Shown piece after piece: positions 1-11,900 of a stretch of DNA of 46,082 nucleotides. Each line of letters opens with the position of its first letter. The stretch's first letter is position 1. The stretch is taken from NCBI GenBank assembly GCA_032718475.1, contig JAUCBJ010007282.1, positions 1 to 46,082 of the forward strand, given 5' to 3'. The notes under the pieces were generated by a model, which saw nothing but the letters and a program-made list of their open reading frames with translations, did no database searches and had not been told where the DNA came from. This DNA comes from Nemertoderma westbladi. Lineage: Eukaryota; Xenacoelomorpha; Nemertodermatida; Nemertodermatidae. The translations under genes and the position numbers were made by a program.

Positions 1-3000
1 ACATAACTCCGTTTAGGTCCGTGAACCCTTACCTGCACCACAGGAAACTCTCGGATCCCTACATTGGAAGATGGCTCTTTCCAAGATGGTTGTCGTTCGG
101 AAGTAGTTAGAGTGAAGTCGTTGTCTGTATCCTTTTCATAGGTGAGTGCTCGATACACTGCGGTATTTATCATATAACAGGATTCGTTTTCGTCGGAGAA
201 CTCGTCTGTATAGAATCCTTCCATCTCAGATTGATCAGTGTCGTTCACATCACTGAATTGGACATGTAGCTCGGAATCACTTACCTGATTCGGACTATTT
301 CGATCGAATTCAGCGTGCAACAAGATATGATGTTTCGCACCACACTTTGCACACCTTATGTCAGAGAAACAGGTTCGCCGTTGGTGTCCTTGTCTGAGGC
401 AATTATAACATAACCGCTTATCCCACATGACTTCGCGTCTCTCCGTTAATGATTTCTTTAGAAATTCATCACACCTATTCAAATGGTGGGTCCCGTCACA
501 CAGCGCACATTTTGGTTTGATGTTACTTACCTTATTCTGAGTCACATTGTGTACACTTGCCCTTTCTTCGGGCTTTCTCACCTGAATTCTCTTGGGAGAC
601 GTGGGAGGAGTTTTTCTTACCTGTTCCCTCCTGTCATTTGTTCGAGACTTGAATTTATTTACCTGATCTTTAGGCATTTTATTGACATAATAAGATCTAT
701 CAGTGTCCTTCCCGCTATCTTCTCCTTGAGAAGTCTGGCTTTCGCCGTCGTCTGTATAACACACTGGTGTTACCTTTCTCCTAGAGACAGGTTTTTCACT
801 TACCTTGTTTTCCGGTGTCTTCTCTCGGGACTGCTTGAGGAGTTGCAATTTCACTTCTCCATCCAAGAATGACATGAGATCAGCCATGGTAGGGTCTCGT
901 CGTTGTTGTTCCATCATATATAGTACTTTCTTATCCCAGCGTGTGCCTACCCCACCTTTAGGTAAAGTAGAAGCCACAGCTCCAATGACCATAGAACTTT
1001 GGTATTCATGAGACTTACCTAACCAATCTAATTGTCTACAGATCTCTTGAATCTCATCGGAAAACTCTATTATCCCACTGCTGATGAACTTTCTGGGCGC
1101 TACTAATTTTGCATATAAATACTTAGCGATATTATTCCTATTACCATACCTGATGTTTAGCGTGTCCCAAACTTGTCTTAATCCGTCTGGATGTCCAATA
1201 AACTTTAACGCCATTAACTTGGGAGATCCTTCCAAGCACTCGATGAGGTATCTAAGTTTTTCTCCATTAGATAGTACAGAGTTCTGTATGTTATCTTTGT
1301 AATATTCATTAAAAGGTAACCATTTCATCTCATCTCCATTGAATTTGACTATCTCTCCCACCTTCACCGATTGCCGGGCTTCGGTTCTAGCCATTTGACG
1401 CGTAAAACTTTCTTGGGCCATCGTGTTATTTAATATCGAGTTATCGGTATATAAATTTCTCGGATTATGATCAGGTCTATAGGGAATGTCATTATCAACA
1501 GGTCTATAATTACCCTTAATAGGGTTCACTATAGGAGTTTCTACTTCGCTAGCAGTATATATGCGTGTAGGCTCCACACCTTGCGCATGCGATACTTCAG
1601 ACCTAACAGGTTGACACATTGTTACAGAGGGTGGTGGTATACCCTTTTGGGTATTTACTAATTTATCGCGTTCAAGCGCGATACTTTGCTGCACTTCTTG
1701 CAACTCTAGCCTACTATCCCTTACTGTGCCCTTGAATTGCTGGACAGTCTCCTGCATCTGCCCGAGCAGGATATCCATCCCCCGCCGTCTCTCGTCCACC
1801 CATTCGACCGCCGAAGCGGGAGTCGCCAACGTTGTAGCGGGCGGACGAGGGACAACGGGCGACAAATTGTGAATATTTCGCTCGGGGTCCAGGACCTGAA
1901 CTGTCTCCTGGGCAGTTCTGCGGGGCACAGGTAGCTTAGTGCTATGCAGAGGGAATTTAGAGGTAGTTTCAGGGAGCACAGGTGTGTCTATCACCGAAGG
2001 GGTGATTTCAAGAACAGGCCTAATTATTTCAGGCTCATCTACTATAGTAGGGAGTCTTTCTATTTTAATTATTTGGTCTGTGGGCTCTGTACTACCTAAG
2101 TTGGTGTTATTTAGTTGCCTTCTAACAGCTGGAGGCAAATCAGGCAATTTCTGACGGTGGAATGTTCTTTTACGTCTACTTAGACGAGATCTATTTCCCT
2201 TGCCTTCAGTATTGGTGGTATCGCCTTCCTCAGATGATGTATATCCCTGTCTTTTGGGAGTAGATCGATTCATCATCTGCATATTACTAGCTGTTAACTG
2301 TTTATTTATGCAGTCTTGATTCTCCTGAATGTTTTCCAATTCTAATTGGGTGGTTTCTTCAGCCGCTCTCCGTTCTGCTTCTACCACTGCCTCCGCCACT
2401 TTTCTTTCCGCTTCGGCCGCTGCCTTTGCCTCTGCCGCTGCCACCTTTGCCTCTGCCGCTGCCTCTTTTGCCTCTGCCACTGCCTCTGCCGCTGCCGCTT
2501 TTCTTTCTGCTTCTGCAGCTGCCACTGCTGCTGCTACTGCCGCTGCCTTTCTGTCTTCTATACGTTTTTTCTTTACTTGTTCTTCTTGGACTCTGGTGAT
2601 GCGGAGTTGTTCATCAAATTTAGCCTGGTTCACAGCCCTCATTTCCACATCGATGGCATCCAACACAAGCTTGGTTCCTTCACTATTAGGGCTAAGTCCC
2701 TCTAACCTTCTCCTCAACTCGTCATCACCTAAAAAACGTTGATAGTCTGACAGATAGATGTCAATGGCATCCCTCTTATGCGGTTTCTCTGCCGTCGCTT
2801 CACTTTCCACTTGGGAAAAAGTAGCGTCTGTTGATTCTCCATGGGTTGAGCGCTCCTCTAGCTGAGCTTTCCACTGAGCTGCTCCTTGAACCTGGCGACT
2901 CACCCGTTGAAACCAAGTTTTTACGGCAACTTGCAACGACGTGTCTTGTTTTCTTTTAGAAGCCTCCTCAAAGGCGGATAAGATTAGCCTAATCCGCAAA

Positions 3001-3722
3001 ACTCTTTCTCTAACTTGATAAAGCAGCGATCCCTGCTCTTGAGGTCCTTGAGGTTGTTGAAAAAGTTGCTTTTCTACTCGCTCCATAGAGCTGAAGAATC
3101 CCTGTGCGTATCCGGCTGCGGACCTCTTCCACACAGCTGGATCGATGGTTTCCTTGGCTACTCCCATCCGGTGTATGTCTTCCCAGGCAGCTTCTGATAA
3201 ATCAAACGGGAGTCCGGGTCCGGGGAAGTTCCATTGCGACTCGACAATAGACTTCAGTTCTTCACTCGAGTATCCCGCGTAACTATCTCTAGTTGACCGT
3301 TGACTTCTCGCCCAATCGATCTGGTGTTCTTCCACCGCGATCAATAACCCAGCGAGCACGGCTGCAGGAAGGATGAGAAGGGGATCCGTATAAACCGCAT
3401 CCGTCATCTCTGCTCCGCGCTCGGGTGTCAGCTCTACAGTATCCTCACTACTGGAGCTGCTGGGCCGCTGATGAATAAGTTCTTGACTAGCGGGTTGTTG
3501 CTGTTCCGCTGCTTGTTGGTCCCGCTTGACCTGAGCTCGGGTGCCTATGATAGACCTACGATGTTGGACTAGCCTAGGTTCTGTTATTACTACTGGAGGG
3601 ATGACCTTCCTCACAGTGGGAGGTGAACTGAACTTACGACCAGACGGTTGTACGTCTCGATCTGAGTTGCAGATAGTTACATCTAATAAACTGTCTGACA
3701 GGTTCTGCTTAGTATCAGACAT
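1..3722 (-). CDS. BEL/Pao retrotransposon Gag-Pol, partial (copy A)
   Basis: I read the minus frame triplet by triplet from ATG 3722-3720 to the left edge and found no stop: 1240 codons, incomplete because the window ends. It is homologous along its length to the plus-strand copy at 8946-13076. Order: acidic/Gln-rich N-terminus; a ~178-residue segment absent from the other copy (plus positions ~3388-2855); Ala/Glu/Lys-rich likely coiled coil (residues ~385-465); Gag domain of the DUF1759 type (~795-950); zinc knuckles (~1070-1135, including CX2CX4HX4C and CX2CX3HH); then the start of the retropepsin region. The window ends just before the expected DSG active site. By family knowledge Gag packages element RNA and Pol copies and integrates it. 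An intact frame of this length suggests a fairly young copy. Protease, RT, RNase H and integrase cannot be judged here. Confidence 0.88.
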   Translation of the reverse strand, partial: MSDTKQNLSDSLLDVTICNSDRDVQPSGRKFSSPPTVRKVIPPVVITEPRLVQHRRSIIGTRAQVKRDQQAAEQQQPASQELIHQRPSSSSSEDTVELTPERGAEMTDAVYTDPLLILPAAVLAGLLIAVEEHQIDWARSQRSTRDSYAGYSSEELKSIVESQWNFPGPGLPFDLSEAAWEDIHRMGVAKETIDPAVWKRSAAGYAQGFFSSMERVEKQLFQQPQGPQEQGSLLYQVRERVLRIRLILSAFEEASKRKQDTSLQVAVKTWFQRVSRQVQGAAQWKAQLEERSTHGESTDATFSQVESEATAEKPHKRDAIDIYLSDYQRFLGDDELRRRLEGLSPNSEGTKLVLDAIDVEMRAVNQAKFDEQLRITRVQEEQVKKKRIEDRKAAAVAAAVAAAEAERKAAAAEAVAEAKEAAAEAKVAAAEAKAAAEAERKVAEAVVEAERRAAEETTQLELENIQENQDCINKQLTASNMQMMNRSTPKRQGYTSSEEGDTTNTEGKGNRSRLSRRKRTFHRQKLPDLPPAVRRQLNNTNLGSTEPTDQIIKIERLPTIVDEPEIIRPVLEITPSVIDTPVLPETTSKFPLHSTKLPVPRRTAQETVQVLDPERNIHNLSPVVPRPPATTLATPASAVEWVDERRRGMDILLGQMQETVQQFKGTVRDSRLELQEVQQSIALERDKLVNTQKGIPPPSVTMCQPVRSEVSHAQGVEPTRIYTASEVETPIVNPIKGNYRPVDNDIPYRPDHNPRNLYTDNSILNNTMAQESFTRQMARTEARQSVKVGEIVKFNGDEMKWLPFNEYYKDNIQNSVLSNGEKLRYLIECLEGSPKLMALKFIGHPDGLRQVWDTLNIRYGNRNNIAKYLYAKLVAPRKFISSGIIEFSDEIQEICRQLDWLGKSHEYQSSMVIGAVASTLPKGGVGTRWDKKVLYMMEQQRRDPTMADLMSFLDGEVKLQLLKQSREKTPENKVSEKPVSRRKVTPVCYTDDGESQTSQGEDSGKDTDRSYYVNKMPKDQVNKFKSRTNDRREQVRKTPPTSPKRIQVRKPEERASVHNVTQNKVSNIKPKCALCDGTHHLNRCDEFLKKSLTERREVMWDKRLCYNCLRQGHQRRTCFSDIRCAKCGAKHHILLHAEFDRNSPNQVSDSELHVQFSDVNDTDQSEMEGFYTDEFSDENESCYMINTAVYRALTYEKDTDNDFTLTTSERQPSWKEPSSNVGIREFPVVQVRVHGPKRSY

Positions 3723-5240
3723 GACTAGGTATGTACAGTTGAATGCCTACTGCTATATTACAGTCTAAGCAAGTCTAGTGACTCAGTATTAACTGCTAGC
3801 CTAGTAATTAATTACCGTTACTGCTACTCAGTGTAGCGTGATATATAATATATTATAATACCGGTATGCTTATAGTATAGATAACTATTATTACAGACTA
3901 GGTTTATCACCGAATACCGGTATAATTTTAGCACAAATATATATAAATATATAATAGGCCTATCTGGAATACCGGTATACAGCTTACAGTTTGTAGGATA
4001 TATAATTCTGAAATAGAATTAATTACACGTACCGGTATAATTTCAGCCTAGATTTATAGAAATAAAGATAATAGGCCTATCGTAAATACCGGTATATCAA
4101 TTATTTTAAAATAACTGAATTTCTGAATTTCAAGGGTTACTTGGTTACTTTACTTACTTTATTACCGTTATTTGAGCAGTAATCCAACTGATATTGAGAC
4201 CTAATGGTTGTATGGTAGGCCTACTATTTATAAATCGTTAGATTTGATTTATAATATATATATACCCGTTTTAATGGGTTTTGTCTATGTTTGAAATAAA
4301 TGTTATTATTTCTGGAGAGTAATCACTACACAAAGCGGTGCGCTTTCAGTGAAGTGTTACTGATAGGACACTAAAACAAATAATACTAATTTACCTAAGT
4401 TACTTAATACTACAAATTACGTACAAGTCGGGTTGAGATTACAATCTCTAAATAAACACAAAAATTTACAAAAACACAAATACGAATTTTCAGGGTAATT
4501 TTACAAGAAGTCTACAAACCAGCCTAACAAAGGGTTAGAAAACTGGTTATTACAGTGGACAGGGTACTGCGGTATTTGAAATAATAAGTAGTAGTAAATA
4601 CACTGCGTTGTCCAGATAGGAAAATACCACCGCCTGACGACCTATAGCCGTATCGCTATAGGTTCTACGTTATGTATCACGGAGTGTTCCTACCTAGAAG
4701 TTAATAGAGCTAATCGAACGTGCCTATCAACCACTTTACAACACAAATATAATGCCTACACTAATTACTTCGGAAAGTACTGTACACTAAACCCTAAATT
4801 AGGTACGAGTACTTGTACAACAAATAATCAGTAGTTAAATATACTTGAACAACTAAAAGAACCACGGCATCTGCTGGAGTGACCGATGCACAAAATCACC
4901 AGTCTTTACCTACGCCGAGCAGCCCGTGTAGTACCGGGGTTAATTTAACTATAGCGGTATGTATAACAAACACAATTACTGTAGGAACAAACTTGGGGAA
5001 TGAATGTTGCGGATAATCGCATAAACTCTGAATAATAAATATTACGCTACGCGTACAAACTACTCAAACAAAATACAGACCGAACACTGACAGACTACTA
5101 TCAAGCCTAAACAAACTACGGTATATGCAGACTCCGAAATGATTAGGGAGTATGCGCTCTAACCCAGTAGTGCGACTTATTCTTTAGTTGGGGGTTTACC
5201 TTACAGCGTTCGCTGCCCCTACTGCCTAACCGTACTTAAT
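3723..5240 (-). other. 5' noncoding region of BEL/Pao copy A
   Basis: This stretch precedes the copy A gag start and is the inverted counterpart of 7440-8945. Matching landmarks include the blocks near 4861-4970 and 7690-7800 and the sequence around both gag ATGs. It should contain the 5' LTR/leader, but the 3' LTR lies outside the window, so LTR boundaries and primer-binding site cannot be placed. It is AT-rich, with TATA-like stretches near 4230-4265. Confidence 0.6.
3905..4105. repeat. Diverged ~120-bp tandem pair with ACCGGT and AGGCCT palindromes
   Basis: Two diverged copies follow one another. Each has CCGGTATAATTT, then an AT-rich block, then ATAATAGGCCTAT, then AATACCGGTATA. The self-complementary words ATACCGGTAT and ATAGGCCTAT recur in the same order in the inverted region at 8560-8800. 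Confidence 0.55.
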
Positions 5241-5616
5241 CGGACAGATGATCTACACACGCGGCAATCCGCTCAGACCTAATAACAGCCAGACAACTAT
5301 CCAGCCTACAAATTATCTAAATAAAATTATACGTTACCCGTACAGACTCACACAAACAAAGTACAGACTAAACGATGGCAGACTACTCTCAAGCCTAAAT
5401 AAACTACAGGACATGCAGACTCCGAAATGATTAGGGAGTATGCGTTCTAACCCAGTAGTACGACTTATTCTTTAATTGGGGGTTTACCTTACAGCATTCG
5501 CTGCCCCTACTTCCTAACCGTACTTAATCGGACAGGTGATCTACACACACTGCAATCCGTTCAGACTTAACAGCAATCAGACAACAGCTCAGCCTACAAA
5601 TTGTCTGTACAATCTG
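5041..5616. repeat. ~288-bp direct duplication
   Basis: Segments starting near 5041 and 5329 align almost end to end, for example 'gcagactccgaaatgatta' at about 5118 and 5414, each followed by a near-identical ~130 bp. Only one partial copy is present in the opposite BEL arm (7440-7500), so the duplication is specific to this side. Confidence 0.7.
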
Positions 5617-5774
5617 ATCAGGCTTACACGCCTTCTGTTCAATACTGGCCTACAAACAAATAAAACTTGACAGAAATAAGTAAAATCTCAATAAAAAACC
5701 AGGGCGGCCGTTCCCTGATTAAATACTAAGACCTACTGGTATACAACAATCAAATCGAATAATACTAATGTACT

Positions 5775-5925
5775 TATACGGGAAGTACCGGTTAGGACAG
5801 TTAGGCCTACGGACCTACAGAAGTACCGGTTCTGGCAGTTGGACCTACGGGCCTACGGCAGTACCGGTTCTGGCAGTTGGGCCTACTGACCTACAGATGT
5901 ACCGTTCAGGTTTACCGGTTGACCG
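5775..5925. repeat. Short tandem repeat of ~44 bp, three to four diverged units
   Basis: Units carry 'gtaccggttctggcagttgg' followed by 'cctacggcctac'-like sequence. The 62-codon reading frame over this stretch (from 5768) is a by-product of the repeat. Confidence 0.6.
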
Positions 5926-5959
5926 GTACTTTCAACTTTATTGCTTACTGCAATAAAGA

Positions 5960-7165
5960 AACATATATCCTTTAATGTTCGCGCTTTCAGACCTTTGGCA
6001 GTTTAACCCACCAAATTAAGATGTCTTCTAGATATTAAATCGGTTTTTAGTCTATGACAAGTATTTGATTCACTACACTAGTCGAAACCAATCTGTGCGC
6101 GATCATTCACCCGCTGGATATTCCCGGGAGATTGGGTTCGACGGTTTAATTTTATTGCTATATAAGCCTAATGTATTATTCGACTGACAGTATTATATAA
6201 TCTCTGACAATATTATTCACCTTCGGGAATATTAACAGTTCCTTTAGGACGTGGCACTTTATCTATATAAACAGAGTTATGACTTAAAATACTCACAACG
6301 ATATGGCTCAATTATAATTCACATATATGGCGCATTCTTTAGGAATTGCTTCTTTAACAGACTCACTCATACACAATGCTGCACAATACTGCACACTAAT
6401 CTGCCAATCTTCACTGATTTTAGTCACATATAAAAGGAACACAGACTGACTCATGTAGGGTCTATCAAATAACATTAGATTCACTTCAAACCACTTTAAC
6501 ATAAGTCACAATCGTTATTGGTAACCTTTCTCTCTTACCTTCGGTATATCAAGAATATTGGGTTTCGGGGTTATTTATCGTTATTCCAAATATAATAATT
6601 CATCAACCATATTATGAAGAACTGACAGTAAATAGCAGTATAAAACAACAATGAAAACACTGATTGTTATGAGTTTGCAATGTTTCAGCAGTCAGTATGT
6701 ATGATCAGTTAGCAGTTAAAGGATATATGTCCTTATAATTAAACCTACTAGTGTAAGACTAAAAACTGAAACACGGAGGTGCCAAAAGCCGGTTCTTAGG
6801 CTCTGGGCAAAAACATAACACTGAACTACTGAGTTTCTGTATATACCTCCAACACAGAGACAACAAACGCTCTGATTGGTCAACCTGAACAACGAGAGAA
6901 CAAAGAAACAAAGAAACGTCGACGTGGCAATATCAGCTGCTAGCCGTCGTCATGGTAGCGACACTGTTTTCAAGAGTATCGAGCTTTTACGTCACAGAAT
7001 TACGGATTATGTCCTCTAAAGTACAAATACAGAAGAAATAGCTTTTATGTCCGCTAAAACACCAGTACAGCAAGGACACGGCCTTTTTATGCCTGGTAAA
7101 CCAACTACAGAGTATTTTACGGGAAAATAAGGAAAAATAACCGGACAATTCAGCAAAAGCTTTTA
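5960..7165 (-). repeat. LTR-like dispersed repeat, copy 1 (minus orientation)
   Basis: The reverse complement aligns with 16225-17345 over about 1.1 kb. Shared landmarks are a paired motif resembling GTGTTTTARCGGACAT repeated ~38 bp apart (plus ~7005-7065), a block ending CCTAAAGGAACTGTTAATATT (here antisense at ~6230-6250), and the segment around CACCCGCTGGATA near 6110. No long protein frame is conserved; differences fall at all codon positions. A solo LTR or terminal part of an unidentified element is the simplest reading. It lies in the spacer between the two BEL copies. Confidence 0.6.
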
Positions 7166-7334
7166 CATAAGGCGTTATGATTCTGGGCTACCCTACCACT
7201 AGTCAAGTCACTAGACTGCTAGACCAGTAGATAGACAGTCAAACAGCCATAGCCTTGTAGCTGACTGATAGCTTAGCCAGGCTGTCTGCAGTACCGTTAC
7301 TGCAGTAGGCTTCAATTTTAACAGCAGCCAATCA

Positions 7335-7432
7335 TTTTAAAAAACACCGGCACCGGCAATGTTTTTGCCGGTGCAGGTGCCGGTGCCGGTGGTGCCAAAC
7401 ACCGGCAATACCGGTGCCGGTGCCGGTGCACC
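7335..7432. repeat. GC-rich CCGGYR simple repeat with internal inversion
   Basis: About 100 bp of alternating 'caccgg' and 'gccggtg' words. The first part and the sequence after 'caatgtttttg' are reverse complements, so the strand can fold into a hairpin. It stands out from the AT-rich surroundings. Confidence 0.7.
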
Positions 7433-7439
7433 GATCGAA

Positions 7440-8945
7440 CCCTAGCGGTAAGGTCAATCCCCTCTTAAAGAATAAGTCGTACTACCGTGTTAGAACGCAT
7501 ACTAACTAACTATTTCAGAATCTACACGTACGGTAGTTTATTTAGGCTTGGTGGTAGTCTGCCAGCGTTTTGGTTTGTATTTGTTTGGGTATTCTGTACG
7601 GGTAGCGTAATATTTATTATTCAGAGTTTATGCGATTATTCGCAACATTCATGTCCCCAAGTTTATTCCTACAGTAATTGTGTTTGTTACACATACCGTT
7701 ATAGTTAAATTAACCCCGGTACTACACGGGCTGCTTGGCGTAGGTAAAGACTGGTGACTTTGTGCTTCGGTCACTCCAGCAGATGCCGTGGTTCTTTTAA
7801 CTGTTCAAGTATATTTAACTACTGATTATTTGTTATACCGGTACTTGTACCTAATTTAGGGTTTAGTGTACAGTGCTTTCGGAAGTAATTAGTGTGTAGG
7901 CAGTATATTTGTGTTGTAAAGTGGTTAATAGGCACGCTGGATCTGGTAGTCCGCGGTAATTAACTTCTAGGTAGGAACAATCCGTGATACATAACGTAGT
8001 ACCTATAGCGATACGGTTATAGGTCGTCAGGCGGTGGTATTTTCCTATCTGGACAACGCAGTGTATTTACTACTACTTATTATTTTCAAATACCGTAGTA
8101 CCCTGTCCATTGTAATAACCAGAATTCTAACCCTTTGTTAGGCTGGTTTGTAGACTTCCTGTAAAATTACCCTAAAAATTCGTACGTAATATTTTTGTTG
8201 TGTTTAACTAGAGATTTAATCTCACCCGTATCGTAAGTAATTTGTAGTATTAAGTAACTTAGGTAAATTAGAATTATCTGTTTTAGTGTCCCATAGGTAG
8301 CACTTCACTGAGAGCGCACAGCTTCTGTGTAGTGACTCCCCCAGAAATAATAACATTTATTTCAAATATTGACAAAACCCTTTTAAACGGGTATATAAAT
8401 ATTATAAATCAACTCAAACGATTTATAAATAGTAGGCCTGCCATACAACAACTAGGTCTCAATATCAGTTGGACTGCTGCTTAAATAACGGTAATAAAGT
8501 AAGTTAAAGTAACCAAGTAACCCTAAAATATTCAGAAATTCAATTATTCTAAAATAATTGACATACCGGTATTTACCATAGGCTTATTATATTTATTTCT
8601 ATAAATTTGAGCTGAAATCATACCGGTATTCTGTAATTAATTCTAGTAATAATTATACTTATATATACTATAAGTGTCAGCTGTATACCGGTATTCACGA
8701 TAGGCCTATTATATATTTATATATATTTGTGCTAAAATTATATACCGGTACTCTGTGACAAATCTAGTCTGTAATAATACTTATATATATATTATAAGCA
8801 TACCGGTATTCTAATATATTATATATATATCACGCTACACTGAGTAGCAGTATCGGTAATTAATTATTAGGCTAACAGTGATACTGAATTACTAGACTTG
8901 CTTTAACTGTAATATAGCAGTAGGCATTCGACTGTACAATCAAAC
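7440..8945 (+). other. 5' noncoding region of BEL/Pao copy B
   Basis: Homologous in inverted orientation to 3723-5240 and runs directly into the gag ATG at 8946. It holds the same ATACCGGTAT and ATAGGCCTAT palindromes (8560-8800) and a TATA-like 'ttataaatag' near 8420. The 73-codon frame from 7487 is not conserved as protein and is not called. LTR limits are unresolved. Confidence 0.6.
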
Positions 8946-11900
8946 ATGGCTGACACAAGGCAAACTCTGTCAGATAGTCTCCTAGAAACAACAGCCTGTT
9001 TCTCAGATCAAAGTGTAGAGAATCCCAGACCGAGGTCTGAAACCCCTCATACTGTAAGAAGGGCAACCCCTGCAGTGGTTGTGTCAGAACCTAGGTTGGT
9101 AGAAAAGATTTCGCAATTTGCGAAGTTAGTGAAGCGCCGTTGGTCTGCCATAGGCACTCGGGCCCAAGTCAAGCGGGATCAAGAAGAAGCTATAAAACAG
9201 CAGCAACCTCCTAGCCAAGAACCTAGTTCTCAGCGGCCCGATAGCTCCAGTAGTTCGGATACTGTTGAGCGGACGCCCGAACGCGGAGCGAAGATGGCGG
9301 ATACGGTTTATGATGAGCGGCCAACCTATGAAGAATCAACCGACGCCACTTCTTCTCAAGTGGAAAGTGAGGTGGAAAGCGAAGTGGAAAGTGAGGTGGA
9401 AAGTGAAGTGGAAAGCGAGGTGGAAAGCGAAGTGGAAAGCGAATTAACATCAGCAGAGAAGCCGCAAACTAGAGACGCTATCGACATTTATTTGTCCGAC
9501 TATCAGCGATTCCTAGGAGACGAAGAGTTGAGGAGACGGCTGTCTGGACTTTCCCCTAATAGTGAAGGAACCAAGCTTGTGTTGGACTCAATCGATGCCG
9601 AAATGTTAGCTGCAAACCAAGCTGAATGTGATGAAAAACTCCGCCTCACTAGAGTCCGAGAAGAACAAGTAAAGAAAGAATGGATAGAGAAAAGAAAGGT
9701 GGCAGCGGCAGCGGCGGCAGAAGCAGAAGCCGAAAGAAAGTCGGCAGAAGCAGAAAGAAAAGCAGCAGTGGCAGAAGCAGAACGGAGAGCTTCTGAGGAG
9801 ACTATCCAACTAGAGTTGGAAAATCTGCAAGAGACGCAAGACAGTATAAATAAACAGTTTACTGCTAATCAAATGCAGATGATGAGAAAATCTACTCCCA
9901 AGCGCCAGGGGTACACATCCTCGGAGGAAGGCGAGACCACCGATCCTGAAGGCGGAGGAAATAGATCTCATCTAAGTAGGCGTAGAAAAACATCTTACCG
10001 TCGCAAATTGCCTGATTTGCCCCCAGCTGTTAGAAGACAGCTAGCTAGCACAGACTTGAGTAGTATAGAACCTACAGCCCAAAGTATTAAGGTCCAAAGA
10101 CTCCCTACAATAGTTGATGAGCCTGAGATAATTAGGCCTGTCGTTCCCAAAGTCACTTCTGTGTTAGAGACCCCTGTACTTCCAGAGCTTAACTCTAAAT
10201 TCCCTTTGCATAGTACTACACTGCCTGTACCCGGTGGAACAGTCCAAGAGAATATCCCTGTCCAGATAGCAGACAGAGAAATCAAAAATTTGTCTCCCGT
10301 CGTCCCGCGTCAGCCCGCTACTATGTTGGCGACTCCCGCTTCGGCGGTTGAGTGGGTGGAAGAGGGACGGCGGGGGATGAATCTCCTGCTAGGACAGATG
10401 CAGGAGACTGTCCACCAACTTAAGGGAACAGTGAGGGAAGGTAGAGCAGAGTTGCAAGAAGTGCAGCAAAGTATCGCGCTAGAACGCGACAAATTAGTCA
10501 ATATACAAAAGGGCATACCAATACCCCCTGTAACATTGTGTCAACCTGTTAGGTCTGAAGTATTACATGCGCAAGGTGTGGAGCCTACACGCATCTATAC
10601 TGCTAGTGAAGTTGAAACTCCTATAGCAAACCCTATTAAGGGTGATTATAGACCTGTTATTAATGATATTCCCTATAGACCTGATAATGATCCGAGAACT
10701 TTATATACCGATAATTCGATATTAAATAACACGATGGCCCAAGAAAGCTTTACGCGTCAGATGGCTAGAACAGAAGCCCGCCAAGCGGTCAAAGTGGGAG
10801 AGATCGTCAAATTCAATGGAGATGAGATGAAATGGTTACCTTTCAATGAATATTACAAAGATAGCATACAGAACTCTGTACTATCTAACGGAGAGAAACT
10901 TAGATTCCTCATCAAGTGCTTGGAAGGACCTCCCAAGTTAATGGCGTTAAAGTTTATTGGACATCCAGATGGATTAAGACAAGTTTGGGATACATTAAAC
11001 ATCAGGTATGGTAACAAGGATAACATAGCTAAGTATTTGTATGCAAAATTAGTAGCCCCCCGACACTTCCTTAGTAGCGGGATTATAGAGTTTTCCGATG
11101 AAATTCAAGAGATCTGTAGACAACTGGACTGGTTAGGTAAGTCGCATGAATATCAGAGTTCCATGGTCATTGGAGCCGTAGTCTCTACTTTACCAAAGGG
11201 TGGAGTATGTACGCGCTGGGACAAGAAAGTGTTGTACATGAATGAACAACAACGACGAAGTCCTACCATGGCTGATCTCATGTCCTTCTTAGATAGTGAA
11301 GTAAAATTACAACTCATAAGGCAGTCCAGAGAGAAAACATCGGAAAATAAGGTAAGTGAGAAACCCGTTTCTAGGAGAAGGATAATACCAGTGTGTTATA
11401 CTGACGACGGCGAAAGCCAAGCTTCTCAAGAAGAGGACAGCGGGAAAGACACAGCAAAATCTTACTATGACAACAAGACCTATAAAGACGTAAGTAAATA
11501 CAAGTCTCGAACCAGTGACAGGAGAGAACAGGTAACAACAACTCCTCCTACGTCTCCTAAGAGAATTCACGGAAGAAAGCCCGAAGAAAGAACGAGAGTG
11601 CAGAACGTTAACCAAGTTAAGGTGAGTAACATCAAACCAAAATGTGCGCTGTGCGACGGGCCCCACCGTTTGAGTGCGTGTGCTGAATTTCTAAAGAAAT
11701 CCCTTGTAGACAGACGTACAGTCCTGTGGAATAAGCGGTTATGCTATAATTGCCTCAGATCAGGACACCAACGGCGAACCTGTTACTCCGACATAAAGTG
11801 TGCAAAGTGTGGCGCGAAACATCACATCTTGTTACACAGTGAGTTCGAACGAAACAACCAGAGTCAGGTAAGTGAGCCCGAACTACATGTCCAATTCAGT

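Noticed and set aside
6308-6502. 64-codon minus frame in the LTR-like repeat that seems conserved in the other copy
   Set aside because: Base differences between the two copies fall about equally on all three codon positions, the start is ATA in the other copy, and stop and frameshift differences exist. This fits neutral noncoding decay.
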